DNA from: Sideroxydans sp.
GTDB lineage: Bacteria; Pseudomonadota; Gammaproteobacteria; Burkholderiales; Gallionellaceae
Direction of reading: 5' to 3'
DNA length: 64,000 nt
Assembly: GCA_028710605.1 (NCBI GenBank)
Contig: JAQTTU010000002.1
Coordinates: 341,105-405,104, forward strand
Position numbers and translations under genes: made by a program. Positions within the stretch are counted from its first letter, which is position 1, and the number at the start of each line of letters is the position of its first letter. Under the pieces are notes generated by a model that was given only the letters and a program-made list of their open reading frames with translations, was not told where the DNA came from and did no database searches. Shown one piece after another: positions 51,202-59,300 of the stretch.

Positions 51202-53547
51202 TTAGAAGGTGTAGATGTAAGTCGCTGTCAACAAACTGACCGAATAGTTGGGCGCTTGCTCGTTGGTCGGCAGCAACGTGTTGGGTGTGGCACCGTATTG
51301 CAGGCCGTTGTAGTAGTAATCGCTGCTCTTCAGTTTCTGGTAGATGTAACCCAGCGCAACTTTGGCACTCTTGTCGAGCTGGTAGTTGCCGGAGAGCTTC
51401 AGCTGGATCAGCGTGTTGCTGATGTCCGGTAGCTGGCCGCACGACAGGATAGTGGGGTCGCTACAGGTCAAGCCGCCCGTGGTAGTACCGGCGTAGTTGA
51501 GTTGCGTGTTATAGATGGTCTTGGCCATCGAATAGGTCAAATCACCGGCAAGTTCCAGCTTGTTACCCATCAAGCCGCCATGCTTGACGCTGAGTCCGAC
51601 GGTGGTGTCATCGTCCTTCAGGTCGTTGCTCCAGGTGGCATTAACCGGGGTGCTGATCGCGTTGACACTGGCAGCCGTAACCGCGACTTTTTGGAAATCA
51701 GTCAAGGTTCGCTCTCTGTGCTGCTTGGTCAGATAAGCGGACACCGAACTGTTGTCGTGGTAGCTATAAGTGGCATCCAGATTCAGGCTGGACGATTTGC
51801 CGTTTTGCACGCCGTAGGTGGAGTCGTACTTGTCGTTGGTGTAGCGGCCAAGCAGACCGAGCGACAACTTTTCCAGCGCCTGCCAGTTGACACCGGCCTT
51901 CAACATTTGTTGCTTGCGCGACGCATCGAAGTAGGGATAGAAGCCCAGGAAGTCGCCGGCATTGATGCCCGTGACTGCACCGGGAGCGACATTGCCGTTT
52001 TTGCTGATGAACGATGCGATCGCATTCGGATCGGAATCCGTTTTGCGCTTGCTGTAAGAATAGCCCACGTTCATGCCGACGGCATCGGTTGCCTTGAGCC
52101 TGTAGGTGGCGCTGAGCCGGTCGTCCTTGCTGGCGGTGGCCACGACGCAATTGGTTCCTGCCGGATAATTGGCATTGACTGCATACTGGTCGCACCAGCG
52201 TTTTACATCTTCGCGGTTGTAGGCCAGACGAACATTCTGGCTTTTGGCCAGACGGTAATCGCCCGCCAATTCCAATTGCGTCTTTTTGTTGCTGAGCGGC
52301 GTATTCGGATAATTGGCGTAGTGCGCAGTGTTACCGCTGAGCGCATTGAAGTTGTAAATATTCGATGCGGTGCGGTTGTTGCGCTGGTCGTATTTGATCC
52401 CGGCGGAAAGCGCCAGATTATCAATCGTCTGATTGGTCAACTTCAAATCGCCGTGGGTGTTCACCACCAGCCCGTTGAGCGAAGTGTTGGTGATCGGGGT
52501 GACCATCATGTACGAATCATAAACGAACGCGTCGTTCTGGGTATTGCGCCCGTAAGACACACCGCCGGTCAGCTTGGTTTTTGCCGCCAACGCATAACCG
52601 CCGCTCAAATTCAATTGATGGAAAGTATTGCTGGGCGCGGTGCTCATCGTTTGCATGTAGCTATTCGTGCTCGTACCCGTGGCGGCAAAGGTTTGGAAGG
52701 TCACGCGGTCATAGCCTTCATGGAAGAATGAGCCGAAATAGGAAGTGGTCAAATGTCCCTGCTCGCCGACCCAGTTCAACGCCAGATTGACGGTGTCCGT
52801 CTTGTAGTTGGTGGGATTCGGCAGGATGGCGACCGCCTCGCCAGCCGCGCCGGGGAGGGTGGTTGCCAACCCCGTTCCGCCGCCCACCGCGCCAAACGCC
52901 ATCAGCTTCGCCCCCGACTGATCCATGCGGTTGAAGTCGAAGGTGGCGTTCAACTGTTTGGATAAATTGATGCCGGCAGTGATCGTTTTATTCTTTCGGG
53001 TCGTGCCGACTTCGACACTGTGCATGGCCGCTTGCTGGGCGGCGTTCAGCGTGCGCGTTCCCGGTGCTGTCGAGCTGACTACGCCAAAGCTGGCGGGCAG
53101 GGTGAAGGTATTGCCGCCCATGTCGCCCAGATAGGGAGTTTGGTAGCTGTCAGAAACGTTGTGGCGCAACTCGTCGAAGAGGATGCCGATGTTCCACTGC
53201 CCCTGATTGCTCAGCGACGCACCCAGCGTGCGCGAAGTCGTGCCCAGATCGCTACCCGTGACAGCCCAGCGCTTCGTGCCGTTACTGTCGCCGTAGGCAT
53301 CGCCGCCACGCACGCTGAAGTTGCCGACCAGATCGGCCCCGGAATTGTTCAGACCGGTGTATTCGCCGAACTTGGCCGAACTTTTCGAGGTGTTCGACGC
53401 GCCGACTTCCAGATAATTGGTCGGTATCGTCAATGCAGTGATTTCATCTTCTTCCGCATGGACGGGCATTGCGAACATGGCGACCAGGGCGCTTTGCACC
53501 GCCAGTGCCAGCAGACTAACGCTCATTTTTTCACTATGAATTTTCAT
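51202..53547 (-). CDS. mtoB: Outer-membrane beta-barrel porin of the porin-cytochrome conduit (MtrB/PioB family)
   Basis: 781 residues from MKIHSEKMSVSLLALAVQSA with GGAG upstream; signal peptide to about residue 31 (MPVHAEEDE). The mature protein alternates short polar and aromatic strands across its whole length, with repeated Y/N/D-rich turns, and ends LLTATYIYTF, the terminal Phe typical of barrels inserted by BAM. MtrB-type barrels sheath a decaheme cytochrome; the partner gene mtoA is 22 bp upstream. It completes the trans-outer-membrane wire for extracellular Fe(II) oxidation (known role of MtoAB in Sideroxydans). Confidence 0.93.
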   Translation of the reverse strand: MKIHSEKMSVSLLALAVQSALVAMFAMPVHAEEDEITALTIPTNYLEVGASNTSKSSAKFGEYTGLNNSGADLVGNFSVRGGDAYGDSNGTKRWAVTGSDLGTTSRTLGASLSNQGQWNIGILFDELRHNVSDSYQTPYLGDMGGNTFTLPASFGVVSSTAPGTRTLNAAQQAAMHSVEVGTTRKNKTITAGINLSKQLNATFDFNRMDQSGAKLMAFGAVGGGTGLATTLPGAAGEAVAILPNPTNYKTDTVNLALNWVGEQGHLTTSYFGSFFHEGYDRVTFQTFAATGTSTNSYMQTMSTAPSNTFHQLNLSGGYALAAKTKLTGGVSYGRNTQNDAFVYDSYMMVTPITNTSLNGLVVNTHGDLKLTNQTIDNLALSAGIKYDQRNNRTASNIYNFNALSGNTAHYANYPNTPLSNKKTQLELAGDYRLAKSQNVRLAYNREDVKRWCDQYAVNANYPAGTNCVVATASKDDRLSATYRLKATDAVGMNVGYSYSKRKTDSDPNAIASFISKNGNVAPGAVTGINAGDFLGFYPYFDASRKQQMLKAGVNWQALEKLSLGLLGRYTNDKYDSTYGVQNGKSSSLNLDATYSYHDNSSVSAYLTKQHRERTLTDFQKVAVTAASVNAISTPVNATWSNDLKDDDTTVGLSVKHGGLMGNKLELAGDLTYSMAKTIYNTQLNYAGTTTGGLTCSDPTILSCGQLPDISNTLIQLKLSGNYQLDKSAKVALGYIYQKLKSSDYYYNGLQYGATPNTLLPTNEQAPNYSVSLLTATYIYTF

Positions 53548-53569
53548 TTCAATCTCCAATATTCAAGAA

Positions 53570-54577
53570 TTAGCGCTGCAAGTAGCCGCCTGCGGGGCTG
53601 TTAGAGCCGTGTACTTGCCTGTGGCAATTCATACATGCACGCCCGGTAACATTGGCGCTCGGCGCATTTACTGTTGTTCCGTCCGCTTTTATCGGGGCGA
53701 GGCCGCCTGGGTAGCTCCCGGCATTCGGTCCGGTCGGCGTTCCGCTGGCATGCGTACCGTCATGACACTCCGAACACAGGAAGGGAGCGCGCGACTTCAG
53801 CAACGGGAAGATGTTGGAACCGTGCGGTGTATGGCAATTCGCGCAGTCTTCGGTGACCGGTTGATGCTCGAACAGGAAGGGACCGCGTTTTTCCGCATGG
53901 CAGGTGTAGCAGGTCTCGGTTACGGTGGCTTTCTTGAGCAGCTTGGGGCCGGCTGAACCGTGCGGATTGTGGCAGTCGGAGCACACGACCTTGTTCGCAT
54001 TGATCGGGTGGGTCGATGCCTTCAGGCTGTCCGCGCGCTGTTCCTTGTGGCAGGTGAAGCACACTTCGGTCTGCGTTTTCTTGGATAGAACTTTGTCGGC
54101 TTTGGTGTGCACTTTGTGGCAGTCGTTGCAGGCCACTTGATTGTTGTCATGCTGGCCGCCGTCCCAGTTGCCGCGACGGTTATCCTTGTGGCAGCTCAGA
54201 CACTGACCCGCGCGCACTTTGCTGTCGGAAGCCTCGAACGTGCCTTTCTTGAAAAGAATATCGGGCGCGGCGCGACCCTTGACGTTGGGGTCGCCCTTTA
54301 AGTGTTTTTCACTTTCGCCGTGGCAGGTTTGACAGTTCGGGGTGCGAATATCACCCCTGACTCCGTGTTTATTTTGATACAGGGCAAGAATCGGCGTTGG
54401 CTCGCTTTCGTCGTGGCAGCGCGTACACAGCGCATCTTTTTGGCGCGACTTTTCTGCCGACCAGCCGGCGCTTGCTCCCATATCCGGCAGCTTGTCATCG
54501 GCTGCCAGCAGGCCTGTCGTCGATCCCATCCCGCAGATGAACGCGCACAAGGCCAGTAATTTTGTAAAATTTTTCAT
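53570..54577 (-). CDS. mtoA: Decaheme c-type cytochrome, MtoA/DmsE (MtrA) family
   Basis: 335 residues; signal peptide to about residue 25 (TTGLLAADDK). Ten heme motifs are readable: CTRCH, CQTCH, CLSCH, CNDCH, CFTCH, CSDCH, CYTCH, CANCH, CSECH and CMNCH. The blocks CFTCHKEQRADSLKAST and DCHNPHGSAGPKLL are typical of DmsE-type decahemes. It fits inside the MtoB barrel and moves electrons from surface-oxidised Fe(II) into the periplasm. Preceded by two monoheme cytochrome genes in the same operon. Confidence 0.95.
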   Translation of the reverse strand: MKNFTKLLALCAFICGMGSTTGLLAADDKLPDMGASAGWSAEKSRQKDALCTRCHDESEPTPILALYQNKHGVRGDIRTPNCQTCHGESEKHLKGDPNVKGRAAPDILFKKGTFEASDSKVRAGQCLSCHKDNRRGNWDGGQHDNNQVACNDCHKVHTKADKVLSKKTQTEVCFTCHKEQRADSLKASTHPINANKVVCSDCHNPHGSAGPKLLKKATVTETCYTCHAEKRGPFLFEHQPVTEDCANCHTPHGSNIFPLLKSRAPFLCSECHDGTHASGTPTGPNAGSYPGGLAPIKADGTTVNAPSANVTGRACMNCHRQVHGSNSPAGGYLQR

Positions 54578-54643
54578 CGTTGCTCCCTCTCCTTATTTTG
54601 GAAATCTCTTTGGCACTAGCGAATTGCCTAACCGAGCCCGGAT

Positions 54644-55027
54644 TTACTGCTCAAGAATCCAGCGCACCAGATTCCTGATCTGTTCAGGATCTGTTTTGGT
54701 ATCGAATTTGTGCGTTTCTTCATGCCCATCGGTCAGCTTGACCCGATCCTCGCCGGAGGTGATGTGCTTGATCAGTTTTTCCTCCGCATCGGCGCGCCCC
54801 TGGTATTTGTAGGCAATGGCGTGATAGGTCGGCCCTTCTTTCTTTTTGTTGACTGCATGGCAGCGCAGGCAGTGATCCTCGCGGGCAAGCTTTTTTGCGG
54901 CCTCGGCATCCGCTTTCACCGCAACTGCTTCTTCGGCCAGCACTGCAGTCGAGCAACACAGAACAAAGGCACCGGCAATCATGGTGGCAAGAACACGGCT
55001 TCGCGGGGTGCGCGCTTGATGGTTCAT
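54644..55027 (-). CDS. Periplasmic monoheme cytochrome c, MtoD-like
   Basis: 127 residues with signal peptide (cleavage near AVLAEEA). One heme motif CLRCH early in the mature protein, and a C-terminal class-I-like helix (DPEQIRNLVRWILEQ). There is no Met after the heme motif; instead a DGHEETH segment at about residue 97 offers His ligands. In Sideroxydans the monoheme cytochrome MtoD next to MtoA is proposed as the periplasmic shuttle; I infer the same role but do not fix the symbol because a second similar gene lies upstream. Confidence 0.88.
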   Translation of the reverse strand: MNHQARTPRSRVLATMIAGAFVLCCSTAVLAEEAVAVKADAEAAKKLAREDHCLRCHAVNKKKEGPTYHAIAYKYQGRADAEEKLIKHITSGEDRVKLTDGHEETHKFDTKTDPEQIRNLVRWILEQ

Positions 55028-55066
55028 TTGTTTCTCCCTGAAAAATTGTTGTTCTAAAAACGCGGA

Positions 55067-55423
55067 TTAGAGCGAAAGAATCCAGCCGACCAGATTCTTG
55101 ATCGCCTCGGGCGATGCCTTGCCCTGGATATTCTTGTGCTCTTCTTCATGACCATCCGGGAACTTGGCTTTTTCGCCCGAAGTGACGTGGGTGAACAGTC
55201 TTTCTTCGGCTCCGGCTTTGCCGCGATATTTCTCGGCTACCTTCTTGTAGGCTGGGCCGTCTTTTTCTTTCTCTACGCCGTGGCACTTGAAGCAGTTGTT
55301 CTCGCGCGCCAGCATCTTGGCGGCTTCGACATCGACGGCGGCGGAGGCGTTGATGGAAAAAGTCAGCGCGATGGTGGCGGCTGCGACGCTGATAAGACTG
55401 GCGGAACGAAATTGGTTACTCAT
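55067..55423 (-). CDS. Periplasmic monoheme cytochrome c, first gene of the mto cluster
   Basis: 118 residues from MSNQFRSASLISVAAATI (AGGAG upstream; an upstream in-frame start is not supported). Signal peptide to about residue 29, heme motif CFKCH, and C-terminal SPEAIKNLVGWILSL. The mature protein has one Met, before the heme (AAKMLAR), none after it, and a DGHEEEH motif like that of its neighbour. The two genes are tandem paralogues 39 bp apart. Likely periplasmic electron shuttle between MtoA and oxidases or CymA. Confidence 0.88.
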   Translation of the reverse strand: MSNQFRSASLISVAAATIALTFSINASAAVDVEAAKMLARENNCFKCHGVEKEKDGPAYKKVAEKYRGKAGAEERLFTHVTSGEKAKFPDGHEEEHKNIQGKASPEAIKNLVGWILSL

Positions 55424-55496
55424 GTTTATCTCCTTTATTCCTTTATCCCAAGAACAAAAATATTGAACCCGAAGAATATTCTTCAGTGCTGTGTTC

Positions 55497-55513
55497 AGCA
55501 GATTGCATGCCAA
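55497..55513 (-). promoter_or_regulatory. Candidate sigma-54 promoter of the mto cluster
   Basis: Minus strand TTGGCATGCAATCTGCT: -24 TTGGCAT and -12 CTGCT with GG and GC separated by exactly 10 bp. The expected transcription start is near 55486, 63 bp before the first cytochrome gene. Confidence 0.6.
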
Positions 55514-55596
55514 GTCGTGTTGGCGCTGTTTGCGAGCGCGGTTTGTTTGCGCGAGTCAGTCTGGAAATAATTGAAGGAACAGAGTGTTATGGAGCA

Positions 55597-55614
55597 CAAC
55601 ACAAACTTGTGTTG
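55597..55614. promoter_or_regulatory. Palindrome CAACACAA-AC-TTGTGTTG, candidate enhancer site
   Basis: Perfect 8-bp arms with a 2-bp centre, located about 110-128 bp upstream of the predicted mto start, the position expected for an upstream activator site of a sigma-54 enhancer-binding protein. Confidence 0.55.
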
Positions 55615-56019
55615 CGCGATGTCGGCGAGTGTTGTGGCGATAATATTTCAGGCAAATTTCCTGCCTTTAGATTTGGCGTTACCGAAAGGGAACGCACTTT
55701 TAAGCTGGAATTTTTGTTTTGTTTCGGTTTCGTAACATGTGGCGAGTTGTGCGGGAAAATTCCTTAAGCCATGACGAATCACTTCTTGTGATGGACAACT
55801 ATTTCAGGCAAAACAAAGTGAGTTTCGATCATCTGCCATTACCTGAAAGGCATAATTTCATGGCAAATTCAGCGTTCAACAAAATTGTTCTCGCCATCCA
55901 TTCAGCAAGTTGGTTCGGTTTTCATTTTGACGCAACACAATTACCGTTTGGAAAAGTGTCGCGAGTTCACGCCCGCCTTCCAACTAACGTCAAGGTGCAA
56001 TTGCCTGCGAACCTCGTGA
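55615..56019. other. AT-richer intergenic stretch without a supportable gene
   Basis: The full gap between the first mto gene and moeB is 692 bp (55424-56115). This part is visibly richer in A/T than its surroundings. A 102-codon plus-strand frame (55719-56027) has no ribosome site and no recognisable similarity. A second CAACACAA octamer stands alone at 55933-55940, about 110 bp before the predicted moeB start. Nothing else identified. Confidence 0.6.
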
Positions 56020-56035
56020 TGGTATAGTTATTGCA
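56020..56035 (+). promoter_or_regulatory. Candidate sigma-54 promoter for moeB
   Basis: TGGTATAGTTATTGCA: GG and GC separated by 10 bp and a full TTGCA -12 box, but a weak -24 element (TGGTAT instead of TGGCAC). Predicted start near 56046, 70 bp before moeB. Confidence 0.4.
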
Positions 56036-56115
56036 AATAGCTACGGGGCACGGCAAAGCGCGTCCACTCCGCCGCAACCGTCACCGGATATGTACAAGAA
56101 GGCAGGCACCCCGTT

Positions 56116-56898
56116 ATGAACGACCAGCAACTACTACGTTATAGCCGCCACATTTTGTTGAATGAAATCGGCATCGAAGGACAGCAACGTCTGATGAACG
56201 GGCGCGCGCTCATTATCGGCATGGGCGGTCTGGGTTCGCCGGTCGCGCTGTATCTGGCCGCCAGCGGGGTCGGTCATCTCACCTTGTGCGACCACGACAC
56301 GGTGGACTTCAGCAACCTGCAACGCCAGATCATCCATCGCAATTCCACGGTAGGCCAGCCCAAAGTTTTTTCTGCCAAAACCGCGCTGCATGACATTAAC
56401 CCCGAGGTCGAATGCCTCGCGTTGCCGTTGCGCGCCGATGAGGCGAAATTGAACGAGTTGATCGCGCGGGCCGATGTGGTGATGGATTGCAGCGACAACT
56501 TCGACACGCGCTACGCCGTTAACCGCGCCTGTCTGGCGCAACGCAAGCCGCTGGTGTCGGGTGCGGCGATCCAATTTTACGGCCAGGTATCGCTGTTTGA
56601 TTTTCGCCGTGAGGATGCGCCCTGCTACAACTGCCTGTTCCCCGAAGACAGCGTGGAGGAAGAGCTGCGTTGCGCGACGACCGGCGTGTTCGCGCCGCTG
56701 GTCGGCATCATCGGCACGCTGCAGGCGGCGGAGGCGCTCAAGCTGCTGATGGGCATTGAACACGGACTGAGCGGCAAACTGCTTTCAGTCAACGCGCTGG
56801 ACATGAATATCCTGCGCAGCAATCTGAGCAAGGACGCAGCTTGCCGTGTCTGCGGCGAAAAGCATGCAGCGGTGGAAAAACAGGCGTTGGATAGTTAG
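56116..56898 (+). CDS. moeB: Molybdopterin-synthase adenylyltransferase (ThiF/HesA family)
   Basis: 260 residues. E1-like: RYSRHILLNEIGIEGQQRL, the nucleotide-binding GMGGLGSPVALYLAASG, DHDTVDFSNLQRQIIH and DCSDNFDTRYAVN. Two CXXC pairs (CYNC and CRVC) bind structural zinc. It activates the MoaD C-terminus; the two genes are 7 kb apart. The closely related ThiF is the alternative, but the Moco neighbourhood favours MoeB. Divergent from the mto cluster. Confidence 0.92.
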   Translation: MNDQQLLRYSRHILLNEIGIEGQQRLMNGRALIIGMGGLGSPVALYLAASGVGHLTLCDHDTVDFSNLQRQIIHRNSTVGQPKVFSAKTALHDINPEVECLALPLRADEAKLNELIARADVVMDCSDNFDTRYAVNRACLAQRKPLVSGAAIQFYGQVSLFDFRREDAPCYNCLFPEDSVEEELRCATTGVFAPLVGIIGTLQAAEALKLLMGIEHGLSGKLLSVNALDMNILRSNLSKDAACRVCGEKHAAVEKQALDS

Positions 56899-56966
56899 AT
56901 GTTGTATTGCATCAACGGTGAAGGTTTTGGCTGATCCTTTGAATTTCGCACGATCATCTTGGGGTT

Positions 56967-57842
56967 ATGACGGTGAAAAAATATTGGTATCGCTTGGTTT
57001 GTCTGTGCTTGCTGGCCTTGCCGTTGGCGGCAACGTTGCACGCGGAGGAGCAGCGCGCCGGGATGCCGGTTCGCATTGGCCTGACCCCGGTGTTTCTGGA
57101 TCATCAGGTCGCTTTTAACAATGAATGGAAGCTTTATCTGGAGAAGCATTTGGGGCACCCCGTCATTTTCATTCAGCGCGGCAGCTACCGTGAAATCGCC
57201 GAGCTGCTGCATGACGGGAAGCTGGATTTTGCCTGGTTGAGCGGCTATCCCTATGTGCGCAACAAGGACGATCTGCAACTGGTGGCAGTGCCGCTGTACA
57301 AGAGAAAGCCGCTCTACCAGTCATACATTATTGTGCCCGCAAGCGACAAAAAGACCCGGACGATCCAGGATTTGCGCGGCAAAAGTTTCGCCTTCGCCGA
57401 TCCCGATTCCAATTCCGGCTATCTGTATATTGTGTATCTGCTGTCCAAGCAGGGTGAGAACCCGTCCACTTTTTTCAGCAGAACATTTTTTGCATGGAGC
57501 CATGTCAACGTGATCGAGGCGGTCGCTTCCGGCTTGGCGCAGGGCGGCGCGGTGGATGGCTATGTGTGGGACACGCTGGTGCTGACGCACCCTGAATTGA
57601 CCGCGCGCAACCGCATTCTGAACCGTTCGCCGCAGTTCGGCAGCGCGCCCTTCGTGGCCGGGCGTGCAGTCTCGAAAGCGCAGCTCACCCAATTTCAGCA
57701 AGTGCTGGTTGATATGTTGCACGACAAAAACGGACACAACCTGTTGGAACAACTCAATCTGAACGGGTTCGTGTATGCCGATGAGCATCTTTACGATGCC
57801 ATCGAGCAGATGTCGCGCTTTGTCGAAGAACGGAAGCAATGA
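56967..57842 (+). CDS. PhnD-like periplasmic binding protein of a three-component signalling system
   Basis: 291 residues; signal peptide to about residue 27 (LHAEEQR). PhnD/phosphate-phosphonate type 2 binding fold: VRIGLTPVFLDHQVAFNNEW, FAWLSGYPYV, IQDLRGKSFAFADPDSNSGYL and VDGYVWDTLVLTHPEL. No ABC permease or ATPase follows; the next gene is a kinase overlapping by 4 bp. AioX (As(III) sensing beside AioSR) and similar PhnD-type proteins have this arrangement, so it likely presents a ligand to the kinase. The ligand is unknown. 68 bp after moeB. Confidence 0.9.
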   Translation: MTVKKYWYRLVCLCLLALPLAATLHAEEQRAGMPVRIGLTPVFLDHQVAFNNEWKLYLEKHLGHPVIFIQRGSYREIAELLHDGKLDFAWLSGYPYVRNKDDLQLVAVPLYKRKPLYQSYIIVPASDKKTRTIQDLRGKSFAFADPDSNSGYLYIVYLLSKQGENPSTFFSRTFFAWSHVNVIEAVASGLAQGGAVDGYVWDTLVLTHPELTARNRILNRSPQFGSAPFVAGRAVSKAQLTQFQQVLVDMLHDKNGHNLLEQLNLNGFVYADEHLYDAIEQMSRFVEERKQ

Positions 57843-59293
57843 TGTTTTTCAAAGACCTCAGCCTGCGCTACAAGATACCGTTGCGCATTGCCGCGCTGGC
57901 AACCGGTACGGCGTTTTTGCTGGCCTCGACGCTGGTCTATCGCGACAGCAAGGATTTGCGCAACAACCTGATCGAAAATGCCGAAAAAATGGGGCGGGTG
58001 ATCGCGGGCATGCTGGTCGAGCCCATGCTGCACGACGACGTGTGGCGCGTGTTTGAAATTATCAGCACCCCGTTCAAGTATCCCGAAACCAATTCCAAAG
58101 ATTTGAACGACGAGTACATTCTGGTGCTGAATGCGTCGAACACCGTGTATGCCTCGACCAAGCCGGAACTTTTTCCGATGCAGAAAGACCCGGCAAGCAT
58201 TGATCCGCGTTATGCCGACGTATTGAAAGCGCTGGCGGATGAATCGAGTTCGCTAACCAGGATAGTAGAGCCGCGCCAATACGAAAATATTTTTCTGCTG
58301 ATCCCAATCCATTCGGACGGACATCGTATCGGCACGCTGGTGATGAGCTATTCCAACTTTCCTTTCATCGAACATTTTCTCACCCTGACCCGGGATGCCG
58401 CCATCATCACTTTGCTGGTGCTCGCATTTCTGCTGCCGCTGGGCGTGTATTGGGGGCACAAAATGGCGGTGCCTTTGGTGCAACTTTCCGACGTGATGCG
58501 CAATATCACGCCCACCCTGCCCGAGTCCGACGAAATCAAAATTTACGAATCCGGCGACGAGATCGGCCAGCTGGGCAAAGCGTTCAAACGCATGCTGGTC
58601 GAGCTGAAAGAGAAGGAGCAACTGCAACAGCATGTCATCGCTTCGGACCGGCTGGCCGCTATCGGACGGCTGACTGCGGGCATCGCGCACGAAATTAACA
58701 ATCCGCTGGGCGGCATGCTGAATGCCATCAGCACTTTCAAGAAGCACGGCGTGCAGGATCCGTTTACCCTGAAAACTTTTTCGATACTGGAGCGCGGCCT
58801 GATCCAGATCAAGGAAACCGTGGCGGCCTTGTTGGTGGAAGCCAAGGCGCGCAGTCGACCGTTCGACCACAACGACATCGAAGACATCTGCACGCTGATG
58901 CAGTCCGGTGTGCAAGCGAAGCTGGTCAATTTCACCCGCGATTGCGAGTTTGTCGATACGCAATCCATCCCTTCCACGCTGGCGCGCCAGGTCATCATCA
59001 ATTTGCTGCTGAATGCCATTCATGCCACGCAGCAATACGGCCATGTCAACCTGCGTATCCGGCGCGAAGGCGACGCTCTGATGATCGTTGTAAGTAACGA
59101 CGGCTCCTATATTCCGCCGGAAAAAATTGCCTATCTGTTCGAGCCGTTCACTTCGCTGGGCGAGAACGGCAGCGGACTTGGGCTGTGGGTGGTTTACCAG
59201 ATCGTGCAGCAGTTGGGTGGCTCCATCAACGTGCACAGCGAGCTGAATGAAACGATGTTTACGGTGCAAATACCTTTGCAGGAAACGACATGA
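57839..59293 (+). CDS. Sensor histidine kinase of the PhnD-like triad
   Basis: 484 residues. Two membrane helices (about 17-36 and 182-203) bracket a periplasmic domain of about 145 residues, then a HAMP linker (VPLVQLSDVMRNI), a short coil, HisKA with the phospho-His in GIAHEINNPLGGMLNA and HATPase_c (IINLLLNAIHAT, SNDGSYIP, GSGLGLWVVYQIV). The N box reads NAIHA, and the DxGxG motif is DGSYI, somewhat divergent. It is expected to phosphorylate the sigma-54 activator encoded 7 bp downstream. Confidence 0.93.
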   Translation: MMFFKDLSLRYKIPLRIAALATGTAFLLASTLVYRDSKDLRNNLIENAEKMGRVIAGMLVEPMLHDDVWRVFEIISTPFKYPETNSKDLNDEYILVLNASNTVYASTKPELFPMQKDPASIDPRYADVLKALADESSSLTRIVEPRQYENIFLLIPIHSDGHRIGTLVMSYSNFPFIEHFLTLTRDAAIITLLVLAFLLPLGVYWGHKMAVPLVQLSDVMRNITPTLPESDEIKIYESGDEIGQLGKAFKRMLVELKEKEQLQQHVIASDRLAAIGRLTAGIAHEINNPLGGMLNAISTFKKHGVQDPFTLKTFSILERGLIQIKETVAALLVEAKARSRPFDHNDIEDICTLMQSGVQAKLVNFTRDCEFVDTQSIPSTLARQVIINLLLNAIHATQQYGHVNLRIRREGDALMIVVSNDGSYIPPEKIAYLFEPFTSLGENGSGLGLWVVYQIVQQLGGSINVHSELNETMFTVQIPLQETT

Positions 59294-59300
59294 GGCAGCC

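Noticed and set aside
55719-56027. 102-codon plus-strand frame in the mto-moeB gap
   Set aside because: No Shine-Dalgarno, atypical codon use, and it overlaps the candidate moeB promoter.
56967-57842. Calling the PhnD-like gene a phosphonate transporter component
   Set aside because: No permease or ATPase follows and the gene overlaps a histidine kinase, which fits a sensor better.
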